Assembly (NCBI GenBank): GCA_013339895.1
Contig: JABACO010000008.1
Coordinates: 2,215,618 to 2,279,617 of the forward strand
DNA length: 64,000 nucleotides
Source of the DNA: Ephydatia muelleri
Taxonomy: Eukaryota > Porifera > Demospongiae > Spongillida > Spongillidae
Direction of reading: 5' to 3'
The notes below the pieces were generated by a model. It made no database searches. It was not told where the DNA came from and saw nothing but the letters and a program-made list of their open reading frames with translations. The position numbers and the translations under genes are program-made. Positions 21,561 through 33,360 of this stretch are shown here, piece after piece. Each line of letters starts with the position of its first letter. The first letter of the stretch is position 1.

Positions 21561-23512
21561 GTCATATGGATAAATCAGCAACTATATCTTGCCATCAATA
21601 TATTATTTTGATCATTTTTCAGAACTACAATAACTTTATAGTATTAAGAAAGACTTAGGCTAAATTTGTGCATGAAAACTGGCTGGAAAAAATCTGTACT
21701 TTAAAATACCGCGAAACGAAGGAGTTGGTTGGGCGTGCCCGAATACAGCATAGCCGTTATTGATTGCATCTTTAAAAAAATTTCAGCGTTCATCACACCA
21801 GTGGATATAGTCAATTGTTTTTGAGATACATGCATGAACGATTAGTTTTCACTTTTGCTGTTCCCAACAAATGTGCACCCGTTTCTCATGAAACCAGTGT
21901 TAAGATTGCATGTGTCACGCAAAGGTAATTTTCAATACAGCAACTAATGAATAATACGACAGTTTAAAACATGTATGAATTAAATGCATTATGTGTAAGC
22001 AAGATCCGATTTCCTGGTCCAAACAAGATTTACCAAGGGTACATGTATAGGTCTGGACTTGCCAAACTTCTGAAAGGTATAAAGTGGGATAGTGGTAACG
22101 TGCTCCAATGTCTAGCTTGAGCATAATGTTTCTACCAGGAACTAGTACACAGGCGAGCCACACACTTTCTTTACACCCACCAACTGTGTTCAAGATTGTA
22201 TCACTCTCACAGTTCTGTCTATGAACCTGTTCCACTTTCCATATAAAAAATTTGTGTAAAACACTTCAGTAAATTAAATTTGTTGGTTTGTGTATATGTG
22301 ACATGAGTGAAGAGCGGAAAGTCATTTGTCCAGTACCGTTGGTTTTTTGTTTTTGTTTTCCCCTTTACCTCCTTAACTGATCACTTCTTCCGGATAACAC
22401 TTCTTCCGCATTCGTTCTTCGTATGTTTATATGTCATACTTAATATTAAGCATCAATAGTTAATATATATAATGATGTAAATAAATAAAACAATGACTTA
22501 TACTGCAGCGATAACTAACCTGATGTTGCAATGGTTGGGTAGATAGATGTTGTCTACAAATAATATTGCGCACAATTTGAAACACTTCAATGTACCTGGT
22601 GTGTAAGGTAAACTGCTTTCAGAGAGTGTAGTCGATTGGTTGCCAGTATTATCAAAGGAGTGATACAATGACATATCTTATGCACAAAATACGGACAGAA
22701 TTAGATTTCTACTAACTGTATGTGCATATAGTTCTACAAACTTGCCTACGGAGCCAGTGCCATGAGGGCACTTTGGAGACAAAAATCAACTGAACACCAT
22801 ATCGTATCGCGAAATTCCGCTGAGTATCGTTGCTGACAGCTTTGACGCCATGATAAACAAAAGTGGGTAATTTGCATACTTCAGATATTAGTAATTTGCA
22901 TACTTCTCGTTAATTTATTCATGATAGGCTGGAAAGGGGGACCCTGGACCCCCCCCCCCCCCCACCCGTATCCACCTCTGGTACGTGTGTGTATGTGTAT
23001 GACTGTCTTGTTTGCGCGTGTGCATTACAGCATAACCACACGTCATTTATAATAGGCTATTGGATTAACCATAGATACTTATCTAGAAAGGTCATGGGGC
23101 TTTTATGCATGTGTATAAACTAATTGCTATCTGATTTATTTGCACGTGCGCGTTCATGCATGCAACCTGCTAACGTTGGTCGAAAATGCATTCCGAATTT
23201 CCGACGTGTTGTCTCCTGGTGGTCCATTTTATCCATGCCAATTTTAAGCACGAAGTGAGCAATTCAGCCTTTCCTGGATAGGCTATTTAATGAGGTGCCC
23301 CAAGATGCATGGCGGCGAAGGCGCCCCCTTTTAACGAGCTTTACGGTTTTATGAAGGAATCTGAGGTGGAACACAATTAAGGTGACATTTGACAACGGGT
23401 TCAGAATCAGGGTGAAAAATTGGCTTCGCTAGGGCGCCTTCGGTGCCAACCCTAAACTTGCAATTGTACATGTGACGTTACTTTTGTCGTGTTATATATA
23501 TATGGGTCAGTT
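21561..23512. other. No gene recognised
   Basis: AT-rich sequence with short open frames only. A C-run of about 13-15 lies near 22950-22965, in a GGGGGACCCTGGACCCC context that looks like a scrap of the G/C-rich repeat family seen at 16.8 and 17.9 kb. Confidence 0.5.
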
Positions 23513-24300
23513 TCCGAGAAAATGAAAAGTGGCTATATATATAAAAAGTTATAAAAATGCTTCACGTTTGAATCGCTAAAACTCCGTAAAGGTTTAAGCT
23601 ATCAACTTCCTATTTCGAACACTTCTTGCCACACCACTTCTCTCTACGAAAATCGATTTTGGTGTCTTACCCTTGCTCCTTGCCGACGTTACAAGGCACA
23701 GTACCCCGAAGGGTTCAAAATCCATGTAGCTCCCTGCAGGAATGTCCAAATCACTTCAAAATCGATATGCACGTAAAGGAGTCCTGTCACTATTGATTTC
23801 TGCAGATCGTTGATTTTTATCTTATCCGTTATGGAGATACAGCAATGTAACGTAAAGTCCACGTTTCCCGCTCGAATCGCGCCTTTCTAAGTCCCACTCG
23901 GGAGAATGGAAGCGGTTCAAGGACTGAGAAAGGCGCGATTCGAGCGGGAAACGTGGACTTACTTTGCATTGCTGTATCTCCATAACGGAAGAGGTAAAAA
24001 TCAACGATCTGCAGAAATCAATAGTGACAGGCTCCTTTACGTGCATATCGATTTTGAAGTGATTTGGACATTCCTGCAGGGACATTCCTGGATTTTGAAC
24101 CCCTCGGTGTACTGTGCCTTGTAACGTCGGCAAGGAGCAAGGGCAAGACACCAAAATATATTTTCGTAGAGAGACGTGGTGTGGCACGAAGTGTTCGAAA
24201 TAGGAAGTTGATTGCTTAAACCGTTATGGAGTTTTAGCGATTCAAACGTGAAGCATTTTTATAACTTTTTATATATATAGCCACTTTTCATTTTCTCGGA
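23513..24300. repeat. Long inverted repeat (fold-back element, ~790 bp)
   Basis: The left arm (23513 to about 23888) and right arm (about 23928-24300) are near-perfect reverse complements of about 375 bp, with a loop of about 40 bp. The outer ends read TCCGAGAAAATGAAAAGTGG. The arms differ at scattered positions and small indels. The short open frames here on both strands are products of the palindrome and not genes. It is probably a fold-back MITE with both arms intact. No target duplication was recognised. Confidence 0.92.
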
Positions 24301-24572
24301 TAGTGTTTCTACAACTTTATGAATGGTTATTAACATTATGTAACACAAGGATGCGCACAAGATATCTGTCTGAGGACATCCCAGGTTGTGCATGACACAC
24401 TCTAGTGCATGACCTTTGTGATGTAATAATATATAATTGATGTGCTTTGGTACTATTGAAAACTCCTTCCATTGAAGTGTGCTACAGACTGCATGATAAA
24501 CACCAACTGAACCCAAACAGAGTGTGTGGTCTCCAGTGAAGTTTAGCAAGACGATGGACTGGACACACCTAC

Positions 24573-26238
24573 CTGATCTGTAATATTCATGTCCACATGA
24601 CTCTCGGTCAATAGTCTCCTCACAGTGGCTATGTCTCCATCACGTGCAGCCAAGAGCAGTTGTGTTGCTTCTGCCTGCATGTGTGGAACAAAAATGTCCC
24701 TCATAAGTACAGTGTAGATCAAATCCAACTTGTGACATGCCTCACATGTCTGTACACAATACACACAGCCTACAACATAGGGTCAGGGGAGGAGGAGATA
24801 ATACACAGTACAAAGTCTCTAGCAATGCTCATGTGTGTTTTGAGGACATCAATAATAGTACTCTTCATCCCCATGCATAAATAGGCTATAAAGTGTATGC
24901 CTTTGAAGATACAAGACCATATAGAATAGTCGCAAAGAGGGAATCGTCACTATGAGGCACTTAAATATACTTGAATGCCTACTTATCGTAACATCAAATA
25001 CCTTCAGCGGTTATGGTTAAGAAGTTACAACACTCACAAGTTACGAAAAGTTTACCCCCTGATATGGAATAACACAACTATGTGTGATATCCTCATATGT
25101 AACTTCACTATGATTCCTTGTATAAAAATGACATGACCAACATGAAATACAACAAAAAAAAACAAGTGATACATACAACTTTTTAAAGAAAAAGCTTGTA
25201 GCAGTTTAGTACGTGTTTCATATTTAAAGTAGTGGTAAAAAGGTCCATAACATGGCAATGATGGTATACTAAAGAGCAAACTACTTAGAGTGAAATTTTT
25301 AAATAATTATTACAAATGTACTGTGTACTTATCTATAAAACCAATGATTACATTGCAGATTGCTTGATGGTTTAATGTGTATCTCACCTTGTTTAATACT
25401 TCTATTATTTCACTGTGACCATTATTCACTGCTATGTCAAGAGCTGTTTCCCCATTCTGAAGAATACACATTGCATGATGTTAGACATGTGGAAGATGTT
25501 ACTGATACTAGAAAAAGAGCCAGGTTTGTGCATTGTATTTGGTAGTAGTAATGGCAGCTAGTTAATGGGAATATAGACCACATGGGTTATGCAAAAGTTT
25601 TGAGTACATACAACAGACAAAATCTTTGTCAGCATGCACAGTTCATGAATCTTAGTTGTTATACCCAAATGTGAGTGTAGTATTCAAAACATATGAGTAA
25701 TTTGTTGGGTCTAACAACTAAGGGTCTGAAAATTATTGCACATCTTCCAGAAAACTACGAGATACCCACTAATGCATGTCTATGAAGCCATCAGGGCAAG
25801 TAGCAGAATGGCTGGAACTGTATATATACGCAAAGCTTCCATCATGGTAGAGTGTGCCTAAAGCTTATGTCCATGTACAGCATGAATGCTCAAATGAAAC
25901 ACTACCAACAGGCATACTGAGAAAGTTTGCAAAGACACCTACTGAAGGCTGACACAGCAATGTTCTGTTGTGCATGCAGCCAACTGGGATAGTATCTCCT
26001 TCACCATCCTACTGTAATGCATACAATTCCACTCTACATGTACATCACAATTTACACAAAACTGGAGCAAAAGTCATTTATTGAACTGAACTGAAACCCA
26101 CGTGTGAAACTTTAGGACCCTAAATGATGGTGTTTTAATTACACTAGTATGATTGAAATTAGCTCCTGCTTCAATGAGTGACTTTACTATTACAAGATGT
26201 TCATTGTGAATAGCAGCAACCAGAGGAGTCCTACCATC
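24573..26238 (-). CDS. Ankyrin-repeat gene fragment, three exons
   Basis: Three minus-strand exons with splice sites, in transcription order: 26238-26145 (after TTGTATTGCAG; DGRTPLVAAIHNEHLVIVKS, then LIEAGANFNH), 25456-25388 (after ATTCTTCAG; NGETALDIAVNNGHSEIIEV, then donor GTGAGA) and 24674-24573 (after CATGCAG; AEATQLLLAARDGDIATVRR, then LLTESHVDMNITDQ, donor GTAGGT). Each is one ankyrin repeat, a protein-interaction module of about 33 residues. The first exon and its flank are the inverted paralogue of 35850-36160. The donor of the first exon (GTGTAA) is weak. Ends of the gene are not identified. In sponges such exons commonly belong to ANK-Death or ANK-ROCO proteins (inference). Confidence 0.75.
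24675..25387. other. Intron of the minus-strand ankyrin gene
   Basis: Non-coding sequence between the second and third recognised ankyrin exons. Nothing else is recognised. Confidence 0.5.
25457..26144. other. Intron of the minus-strand ankyrin gene
   Basis: Non-coding sequence between the first and second recognised ankyrin exons. Nothing else is recognised. Confidence 0.5.
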
Positions 26239-26645
26239 CTGCAATACAAATCCCATCATTACTGCCAGAGGGTATTACTTCATTCATTATGGTGCCTTTA
26301 CATGTATATGACAGGATCTTATTTGCCAAAACACATGAATGCTATATTCACACTTAAAAATATGCACGCACAGAATCAGTTGCACCTGTAAAACAAAGGA
26401 CAGCAAGAATTCCTAGCCTCAACATGTTGTATCTCACACAATATCATCACCTTTATGTCTAGTTGAGTGTAGATCGATCTATCTCCCTTTGTAAACTGTA
26501 TCGATTTAAATAGGGGAAGTATATGACTGCGTTTAATCGTTCATTTAATTTTTAGTGTGTTGACCATTATTATAACGTAACAGGTAATACACAAAGTATA
26601 AAAACTTTTAACTATACCTACATTACATCACAAGTATATTATGAG
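26239..26645. other. Upstream flank with inverted paralogy to 35.85 kb
   Basis: Positions 26239-26400, reverse-complemented, resemble 35850-36030, including a shared GATGGGATTTGT block before the acceptor. The remainder to 26645 is AT-rich with no gene seen. Confidence 0.6.
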
Positions 26646-27840
26646 AAAGGATGGCAATGGCATTAGCTCACACAATGCGAAGATTCAGACACCCATAGAG
26701 TTCAGTAAGGACCACTGACTTCGCTTTTGAGGAGCAAGTGGCTAAATGCGACGCTAGCTGGGAGATGGACTCCAAAGCCTCCATTCCCCAAGCTCCATAC
26801 GATTTAACCACCAATGGTACACAGACCCAAGCCAGTTCATCTCATTTGGCATAATTTGAACAGTGCTTTCTTTGCTTAGTGGTCCGAACAGCTGCACCTG
26901 TTGTCACAATGGCGTCCAAAATAATTGTGGGATTAAGTGGGGATGTGACTGACAGGTCATAAGCTACTGGCTTGCCAGGAAACAGTTTGGAACCAAAAAT
27001 TCAGCAAGGATGAGTGTGGCTGTAATTGGGGGCGACATTGCTACCCATTTCCACCTGGACACCCGATATGAGCTCGCCGACAGGACTCTGCAAGGACATC
27101 ACATACTTTGTTGTGGCGTGAAACCACATCACCACCCCTTTTGCAGATAACAGCATGATGGCCAAGTGGGTCCAGAGCAATCTCAGGGAACAGTGGGCAG
27201 CAAGAACCATGGGAAACGTCCAGGCCAAGCCACCATTAATGGCAACCTGGAATTGGGAATGGTCCAGATGTAGACCAAGACCCTCTGAAGGAGTGACAGA
27301 TAGCCATGATGCTGCATGAGGGAAGGAAACAGAAAGCAGGTTAGCTTTTTCAGCAACAGAGGACGTGTCCAAATAACTTTGAAGAGATGATCGTCTAGTT
27401 TGGAGGAAAGGCGCTTTGGGTGACAAGTCAACAGAATTACCTCTGAGTTAATTGCCTCTGATAGTGGTACAGAAGAATTAAACAAATGAATTGCTGAGGC
27501 AAGGTGGCGTTGAGACTGGGAACCAAAACCAGAAGAACAAAGCAAAGCAATGTATTGCCGCATGATAGTGTTGTGTGAGGGAATGCAGACCCAGACCACC
27601 TCTACTCAAGCTCAGCCTAGCCTGATGTCAAGCAACGATCAGATGTGTCCACAGCAGCACATTGTGCAAAGCACCTCATCAAATAGCTCAAAGGCCTTTT
27701 TGGTTTGTAAAGGAGGTGTGGTGTGCACCAGATGGACACATTTACAGAAACCTCCACAGACACGAAGGAGGGTAAAGGCAATATGGGGGTGAACTGCTCC
27801 AATTCTTCCAGACCTGACAGAAGTTGTTTAACTGTGGAAT
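26646..27840 (-). pseudogene. Non-LTR retrotransposon (LINE) fragment, 3' half, copy A
   Basis: The minus strand carries the region downstream of reverse transcriptase. Blocks include SSLQSYLDTSSVAEKANLLS, PHAASWLSVTPSEGLGLHLD, the CCHC-type zinc motif region, VQVEMGSNVAP and, near the 3' end, VCVPLVVKSYGAWGMEALES. The order (zinc motif, then a segment with LSVTSPLNP, then the YGAWG block) recalls LINEs with a restriction-like endonuclease at the C-terminus. Frames change several times and the 5' half with the RT palm is absent, so this is a truncated dead copy. Confidence 0.75.
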
Positions 27841-27949
27841 ATTATCAACAGATGAAGGCTAAGCAGAAATCAGCATAACCAATAGGAACTCCCAGGATTT
27901 ATTACTATAAGTATAATTATATATATATATTTTATTCGCGAAGCAGGAC

Positions 27950-28365
27950 AAGCAGCAGGTCAGGCTGCCAGAGCTACCGAGCAGAGAAAACACAATGAAA
28001 ATGATGCCAAATGCAAAGAGCTAGGGTGGATTTGTGTCCCCATGGTAGTAGAGACATATGGTGCTTGGGGGACAGAAGCAATGGAGTCATTTTCACTTCT
28101 GGCCTCTCGCCTTGCAACTAGCTCCAACAGGGCTAAGGCTGAGGTCCTAGCTGCCTTATATGGCAGGCTGAACCTCAACTTAGTTAGAGCCAATACCACA
28201 GCCATCCTCTCCAGATCCTTTGTCCCTGACTATTAGCAATAGTGCTTTCATTTATCTTCTTATAGTTGTATTATTGTTAAAAATAGGATGTATTTATGAT
28301 TTCAGCAGCTTGCATTTTTGTTTCTTTGTATTCTGCTCAATTGATGAATAAAATGCACTCACATT
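27950..28365 (+). pseudogene. LINE 3' end, copy C (plus strand)
   Basis: Encodes the same C-terminal block as copy A in the opposite orientation: QAARATEQRKHNENDAKCKE, VPMVVETYGAWGTEA and LASRLATSSNRAKAEVLAAL, ending RSFVPDY with a stop at 28233-28235. A 3' UTR with AATAAA (near 28348) follows. It is 5'-truncated, as expected of target-primed reverse transcription. Confidence 0.75.
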
Positions 28366-28499
28366 ACACCATTATTATAAATTCTTATTAATCATACGCA
28401 TAAATACCAGTATTTATTAAGTATTATTTATTGGGGTAGGATTATAAGTACAGGAATGAATACATTATTATTATTAGTTCACTATCTAGTAGGTGTCTT

Positions 28500-30110
28500 G
28501 GAAGGACATCGAACGGGACAGCAATGCTCGAACATTTGCCCTCACCAGGGCCAAGTTGAGTCTCCCATACAAACTAGAGGTGGCCTGGGACTTTGATTGT
28601 AACATGTGGACAGACGAGAAGCCAATCGTGCCAAATGCTGCCTAGCTTCTATCCCCCAACATCCGTAGTTCTCTATAGCTTGGGATGCACTTCCACCCAA
28701 GTTCAGAGCATTTTGCATCGTTGGCATGGTGCTTCTGCTGTTCAGTTGCCTAGGCTGCTGACCCTGCCATCAAACTTGCTTCAGTAAAAGTACTTTGGTT
28801 AAGCAGAGATGTGACGGTGTTGTCAAAAGCAGCTGGCTTGCCTAACACCCAGTCCGGGGCAAGCATGTCAGCAGGTCATGTACGATGTCGGTCATGCCCA
28901 AGACCACTTCCTGCTTCAACTCGTAGCCTGTAGTGGCGGGAGACCACATCACCGCTGTATTTACATGTTAATGTATGATGATGACCCAGGGGGTCCAGAC
29001 AGTGTAAGGGACAATATGGACAGTTGACACTTTGGGAGGAGTCAATACCTAGCCACCACTTTATTCCAGCCTGAAGCTCTGAAGGGTCAAGGTGGAGATT
29101 GAGCCCAGGAACAACCTGGAGCCATGTGGAAGCATGGGGAGAAGAGGCAGAAAGAATTCGTGCTCTATTGGGCAGAGACAAAGATTGAAAGAGAAGCCTG
29201 AATTGATGGTCTTCAAGTTTGCTGGTTGTTGACTCAGATGGTAACTCCAAAACTGCTTCCTTTGAAACAGGCTCAGCAAGTGGAACAAGAGAGTTGTAGT
29301 GTTGTAGGGCTTGTAACAAATGTTGGAACCATTGTCAGATGCTGTAAGGGAAGCAATATAGGCAGCGGACGAATGGTGTGATAGGCATCGCAGTCCAAGG
29401 CCAGTCATACTGATGGCCTGTTGCCAAGCATTGTCTAGGGTGTCAATGGAAGTGCACTCCGTGAAGCACTGGTGAATATCATCACTGCACAAGCTCAAAG
29501 CATCAGCCATTAGTGAGGAAGAAGTGGATCTCGACAAGTGCACCAATTAGCAAAAACCACTATACTGACACAGCAATAACAGGGCAACTTGAGGGTCCAC
29601 TGAGTCTACCTCACTTAGTTGGTTCAGTAGCTTCAGGGCAATTGCAAGTTTTGTGCAACAATTGTAGCACAGAATATGAGGTCTCCTATTAGTGCACCAA
29701 GGATTTCAAAATGAGGGACATGCGACCTCTTTATTTTGATTGGGAAACTATTAAGATCTGCTAGGCCAAACAGTTCACATGCATTTAGTTGTGTTGACAA
29801 AAAGGCCCAATGGTGGGCCTAATTCCTAAATAATTCAGAGGGCATTTTCTACTGCCAACTACAACACCATCATCCAGGTACCATGCATGAAACAATAGCT
29901 CACTGTCCGCAGCAATAGCAGATACCACCTTCTGTAGCACCAGACAAAATAGTAATGGGCCTAGGGTGTCCCCTTGTAGCACACCAGCTTCTGAACTAAT
30001 GGTTCCCATTGTGTGCCATAGTATTGGGCGTTGACTATAGCACCATGACGCCCACTGGAGCAGCTCTGGAAGAATATCTGATAAACTCTCAAGCAAGACA
30101 ACTTAGATAG
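28500..30110 (-). pseudogene. LINE fragment with RT catalytic block, copy B
   Basis: On the minus strand, 30096-29785 holds RT motifs AGVLQGDTLGPLLFCLVLQK and the catalytic AWYLDDGVVVGS. Positions 29546-28876 hold the thumb/connection region, with LDPLGHHHTLTCKYSGDVV and a Cys-Cys-His-Cys zinc arrangement. Positions 28727-28545 hold the terminal block IENYGCWGIEARQHLARLAS. The pieces lie in different frames with internal gaps (for example near 29560-29780), so the copy is decayed. Copies A, B and C belong to one family but differ in sequence, so they are separate insertions. Confidence 0.75.
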
Positions 30111-30769
30111 AATTTCTTTATTGATGTCATGTTTCTTGTACATGTATTCTGCACTTGGTGGGACATTTTAGACATTCAAAGCCACTTAAAATAAATTTAT
30201 GTGACCAATTTATTTAGCAGACCACGCAGAGTATGACCGAAAATAAGGCATTGGACAAACAAAGATGAAATGATAGTCTGGCTCAACGTATGTAAATTTT
30301 AGTACCGGAGTTGGATTCTGAGTACCAATGAAGTATAGATAACAAACCCTCTTCAAAAGCAACAGGCACCTGACAAGGAAACAACAGTCTAGGAATCTTT
30401 ACAGCATGAGGACCCAGGAAGTGATGAGGGACCTGGAGAATGAGTGACAAGAGGTCTGGCAGGGGGTATGGTATTAGAAGAGAAGCCGATACACTATTTC
30501 ATTTCAAATGCAAGTCCATTGACCCTGCACCCAACCAATCCACAGAGGAAGCTATCCTTTAGTGTTTGGGTGTGTGGGGTGGGAGTGTGGTCATTTCTAT
30601 AACATGGTGATGATGTGGAAAGAGAACCCTGGCTTGGGGGAGTGGTGACGATTTGGTGACAGGTGTGATTAGTACAAGAGAGTGGTGATGTGGTTTATGC
30701 TGGATGTGTCCGATGAGGTGGGGATAGGTGTTGTGGGAACATGTAATAAAGGTTATAGTTATGACATCA
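30111..30769. other. No gene recognised; left copy of a direct repeat
   Basis: Positions 30445-30560 are repeated at about 31052-31165 (GAGGTCTGGCAG, CAAGTCCATTGACCC). The two copies flank the first Death-domain exon. The remainder is G/T-rich without coding features. Confidence 0.6.
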
Positions 30770-32023
30770 CCTTTTATAGAACCTTATCACTTCACTATCA
30801 AGAACATTCTACGAATGATAAGTGGTTTTGACTGGAAGTCTCTTGGAATTAAGCTGAATCTTAACACAGTCAAGTTGGTTGAGATGGAATGTAAACATCG
30901 TGGGCTTGTTGGTGACTGCTGATACAGCATGATTGAGTTCTGGCTCACCAATGACCCCACAGCCTCATGGGAAAATTTAGCCACTGCTTTGGATGGCATT
31001 TCCGAAATCAAAAAGGTCCAGGAAATGATGGATCTGGGGATGAAAGAGGGTGAGTGATAAGAGGTCTGGCAGGAGGTGTGGTGTAAGAAGAGAAATAGAT
31101 GAACTCTTTTATTTCATTCGCAAGTCCATTGACCCCACCCCAAAACAATGCATGACGTGAGCTTTCCAATAGGGGTGGTTTGTCGGGTTTGGTCAGTAGC
31201 TCTCCTTTTCCATGATGTAGTCTAACATATGGAGTGTTCCTAACCCATGTATTGGTCTATGGTGTGCAGTAGTTCACCATAGAGGGACTGAGGTTTTGTA
31301 ATAAATGGTGTCCCCACATATAGGCATCCACTCAATGGGGCAAGGAGGGCCGGGCATTTGTTCCCCATTGCGTACCCAATGTTCGTAGCATTTATTTTCA
31401 CATGTACTGCTGATATTGATTACTGTATGAAACTGTATGCAAACATGCATCTATTTATAAGGCACCAACAGCTTCTGTGCTTTGCGTGGGAGGGTGTGCC
31501 CCTCCCCCTTTCCATATTCATGTCATATTGGCAAGGATACAATTGACATTCACCACAGCTATTGTTGCTTTAGTTGAAGTTATGAGAAGTGACAGAGAAG
31601 GAGGAGGAAAAGGAGGAGGTGGAGCTGATTTCGAAGCTGTGTCTGGGGAGCAGCTTGGTATATTGGTACACATCATCTGATAGTATGTGAAATAACCACA
31701 CTCTGTTCCCAGGTGAGGATGACCTTGTGGATGTGGTGGAGGAGGTGATCGATGCGGCTTCAAAATGGAGATCAATTGGATTGGTCCTTAGGGTTAAGGT
31801 TGCAGAGCTGGATACCATTTCCTCAAAGGATCACACTGACCCAACCGAATGTCTCAAAGATATGCTTCTCGCATGGCTGCAACTACGCTATGATTTCACA
31901 CGATTTGGTCTGCCATCTTGGAAGTTGTTGTGCCAAGCCATATCCAAACCAGTTTTAGGATATAACCCAGCATTGGCTATGAAGATTGCACACAACCACT
32001 ACACTATCAGCCATGTTCCATAA
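30770..32023 (+). CDS. 3' end of a tandem Death-domain gene
   Basis: Two exons encode two Death-fold domains, which mediate homotypic contacts in apoptosis and innate-immune signalling. Exon 1 (about 30770-31049) reads FDWKSLGIKLNLNTVKLVEM, then MIEFWLTND and ASWENLATALDGI, ending at a GTGAGT donor. Exon 2 (31713-32023, after TTCCCAG) reads DVVEEVIDAASKWRSIGLVL, then CLKDMLLAWLQLRYD and SWKLLCQAI, and a stop. The splice phases agree. Exon 1 contains an in-frame TGA at 30920-30922 between helices, so this allele or copy is either a pseudogene or carries a base error. Upstream exons were not recognised, though ankyrin exons exist on both sides of the locus. Confidence 0.75.
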
Positions 32024-32644
32024 GAGTTCAATGAAGACAGAATGATTGCGAAACATCACCATTAGAATGTTACACTAAAAATGTATAAATGTATCATATA
32101 TTAACTTCCCATGTGGAAAGGTTTGGGGAGGTTGCTCGTACCCAGAACATACTGACGTAAGCATTATTGTATAATGTATAATGCTACGCAGAGCATGGTA
32201 AGGAACAGCCTACTTCTCTTGTGCTAGAGAGATTAAGTAAAAACTGGTAATGGAGATAACAACTATCATAAACCCTAGTACCGAATTCGAAACTTATGTG
32301 CCCCCCAGGTGCAAACCGGTCAGAACCATAGATATTACATACCTCCCTAAATATTGATAAACATCCCAAAGCAACCACCCTTGACAACCCGACCTTAGAA
32401 GCTTTACACTAGATGTTAACACGGTTGGTCTTGTCACTATTCAATAGCCCTGGGAATTATAACTGGTACAATGCTAGGTGCCATCCAGCTTGGAATTCAG
32501 AAATATCTTCATTTATCCACTTGAGAGCATGGGTGAAGGGAATGGTCATCTCCAGAATACATTTAACCACTATTGGTACATCTGTCATATGTAATATTTA
32601 AACCGTCACCTCCACTCTTTTAAGATGCAAACATTTGTTTTATA
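32024..32644. other. No gene recognised
   Basis: Intergenic or intronic AT-rich sequence between the Death-domain gene end and the next ankyrin exon. Confidence 0.45.
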
Positions 32645-32744
32645 GAATGATCGAAGTCCATTGTACTCATCAAGCTGTAATGGACATCTTGATGTAGTGA
32701 AGGCACTAATTAAAACTGGTGCTGATATCAATCAGGCCGATAAT
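32645..32744 (+). CDS. Ankyrin-repeat exon
   Basis: After a TTTTATAG acceptor, one ankyrin repeat: NDRSPLYSSSCNGHLDVVKA followed by LIKTGADINQADN. The frame is intact. The donor is uncertain (GATAAT|GTCAGG is the only GT near the expected end). It is the best-preserved of three related copies on this strand and could be the first recognised exon of the downstream ANK/Roc-COR/Death gene. Confidence 0.7.
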
Positions 32745-33119
32745 GTCAGGGCACATATATGCAGTGTGATTGTAATACATTCACACATGTTTACACGTAT
32801 ATGACATCATAGTCTGTGATCAATGCATCTCAGTGTATATGTGACCCAAGCCACACAGCCTTCCAGTAGTGGTGTGTGAAGAGGATGGTGGGTATTGGGA
32901 GCTATTACTTCTCTCTTTTATTGCCATTTTCCTTAGCAACAATGATAACACAGCCCAGACCCAACACTACACTACAAGATCATGTGGGGTATAAGTCATT
33001 GCATGTGGTGCATTGTATGACACACAGCATGTCTTATTCAATGGCAATAGAGTGTCATTGTGACAGTAATGTAGTGGAAACCATGCAGCCCAGAGAGTCT
33101 AAATTGCTATTTGTATTGC

Positions 33120-33360
33120 TTTTAATTACGATTTGTATTGCCATTGTACACATCAGGTTTTAATGGAAATCTTGATGTAGTGAAACTTTAATGGAAATGT
33201 AGTGAAGTCTCTAATTACATCTGTGGCTAATATCAATTAGGCCACTAAGTTGGGTACATATAAGTATCATTATAATACATTCACTCATATCTATACGTGT
33301 ATGACATCATAGCCTGTGATCAATGATGCAGTGGAAATGATGCAGAGAGTCTAAATTAAG
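33120..33360 (+). pseudogene. Degenerate copy of the 32.6-kb ankyrin exon and its flank
   Basis: Positions 33125-33250 resemble 32655-32745 (CCATTGTACACATCAGGTTT, GGAAATCTTGATGTAGTGAA, AATATCAATTAGGCC) but with an internal partial duplication and stops. The following ATTCACTCAT...ATGACATCATAG tract also repeats the flank of the intact exon. It is a decayed tandem segment. Confidence 0.65.

Noticed and set aside
23822-24187. Open frames of about 120 and 72 codons in the long inverted repeat
   Set aside because: Both are mirror products of the palindrome with no protein family features.
30920-30922. In-frame TGA considered as selenocysteine
   Set aside because: Death domains are not selenoproteins, no SECIS-like hairpin was seen downstream, and a simple stop or base error explains it.
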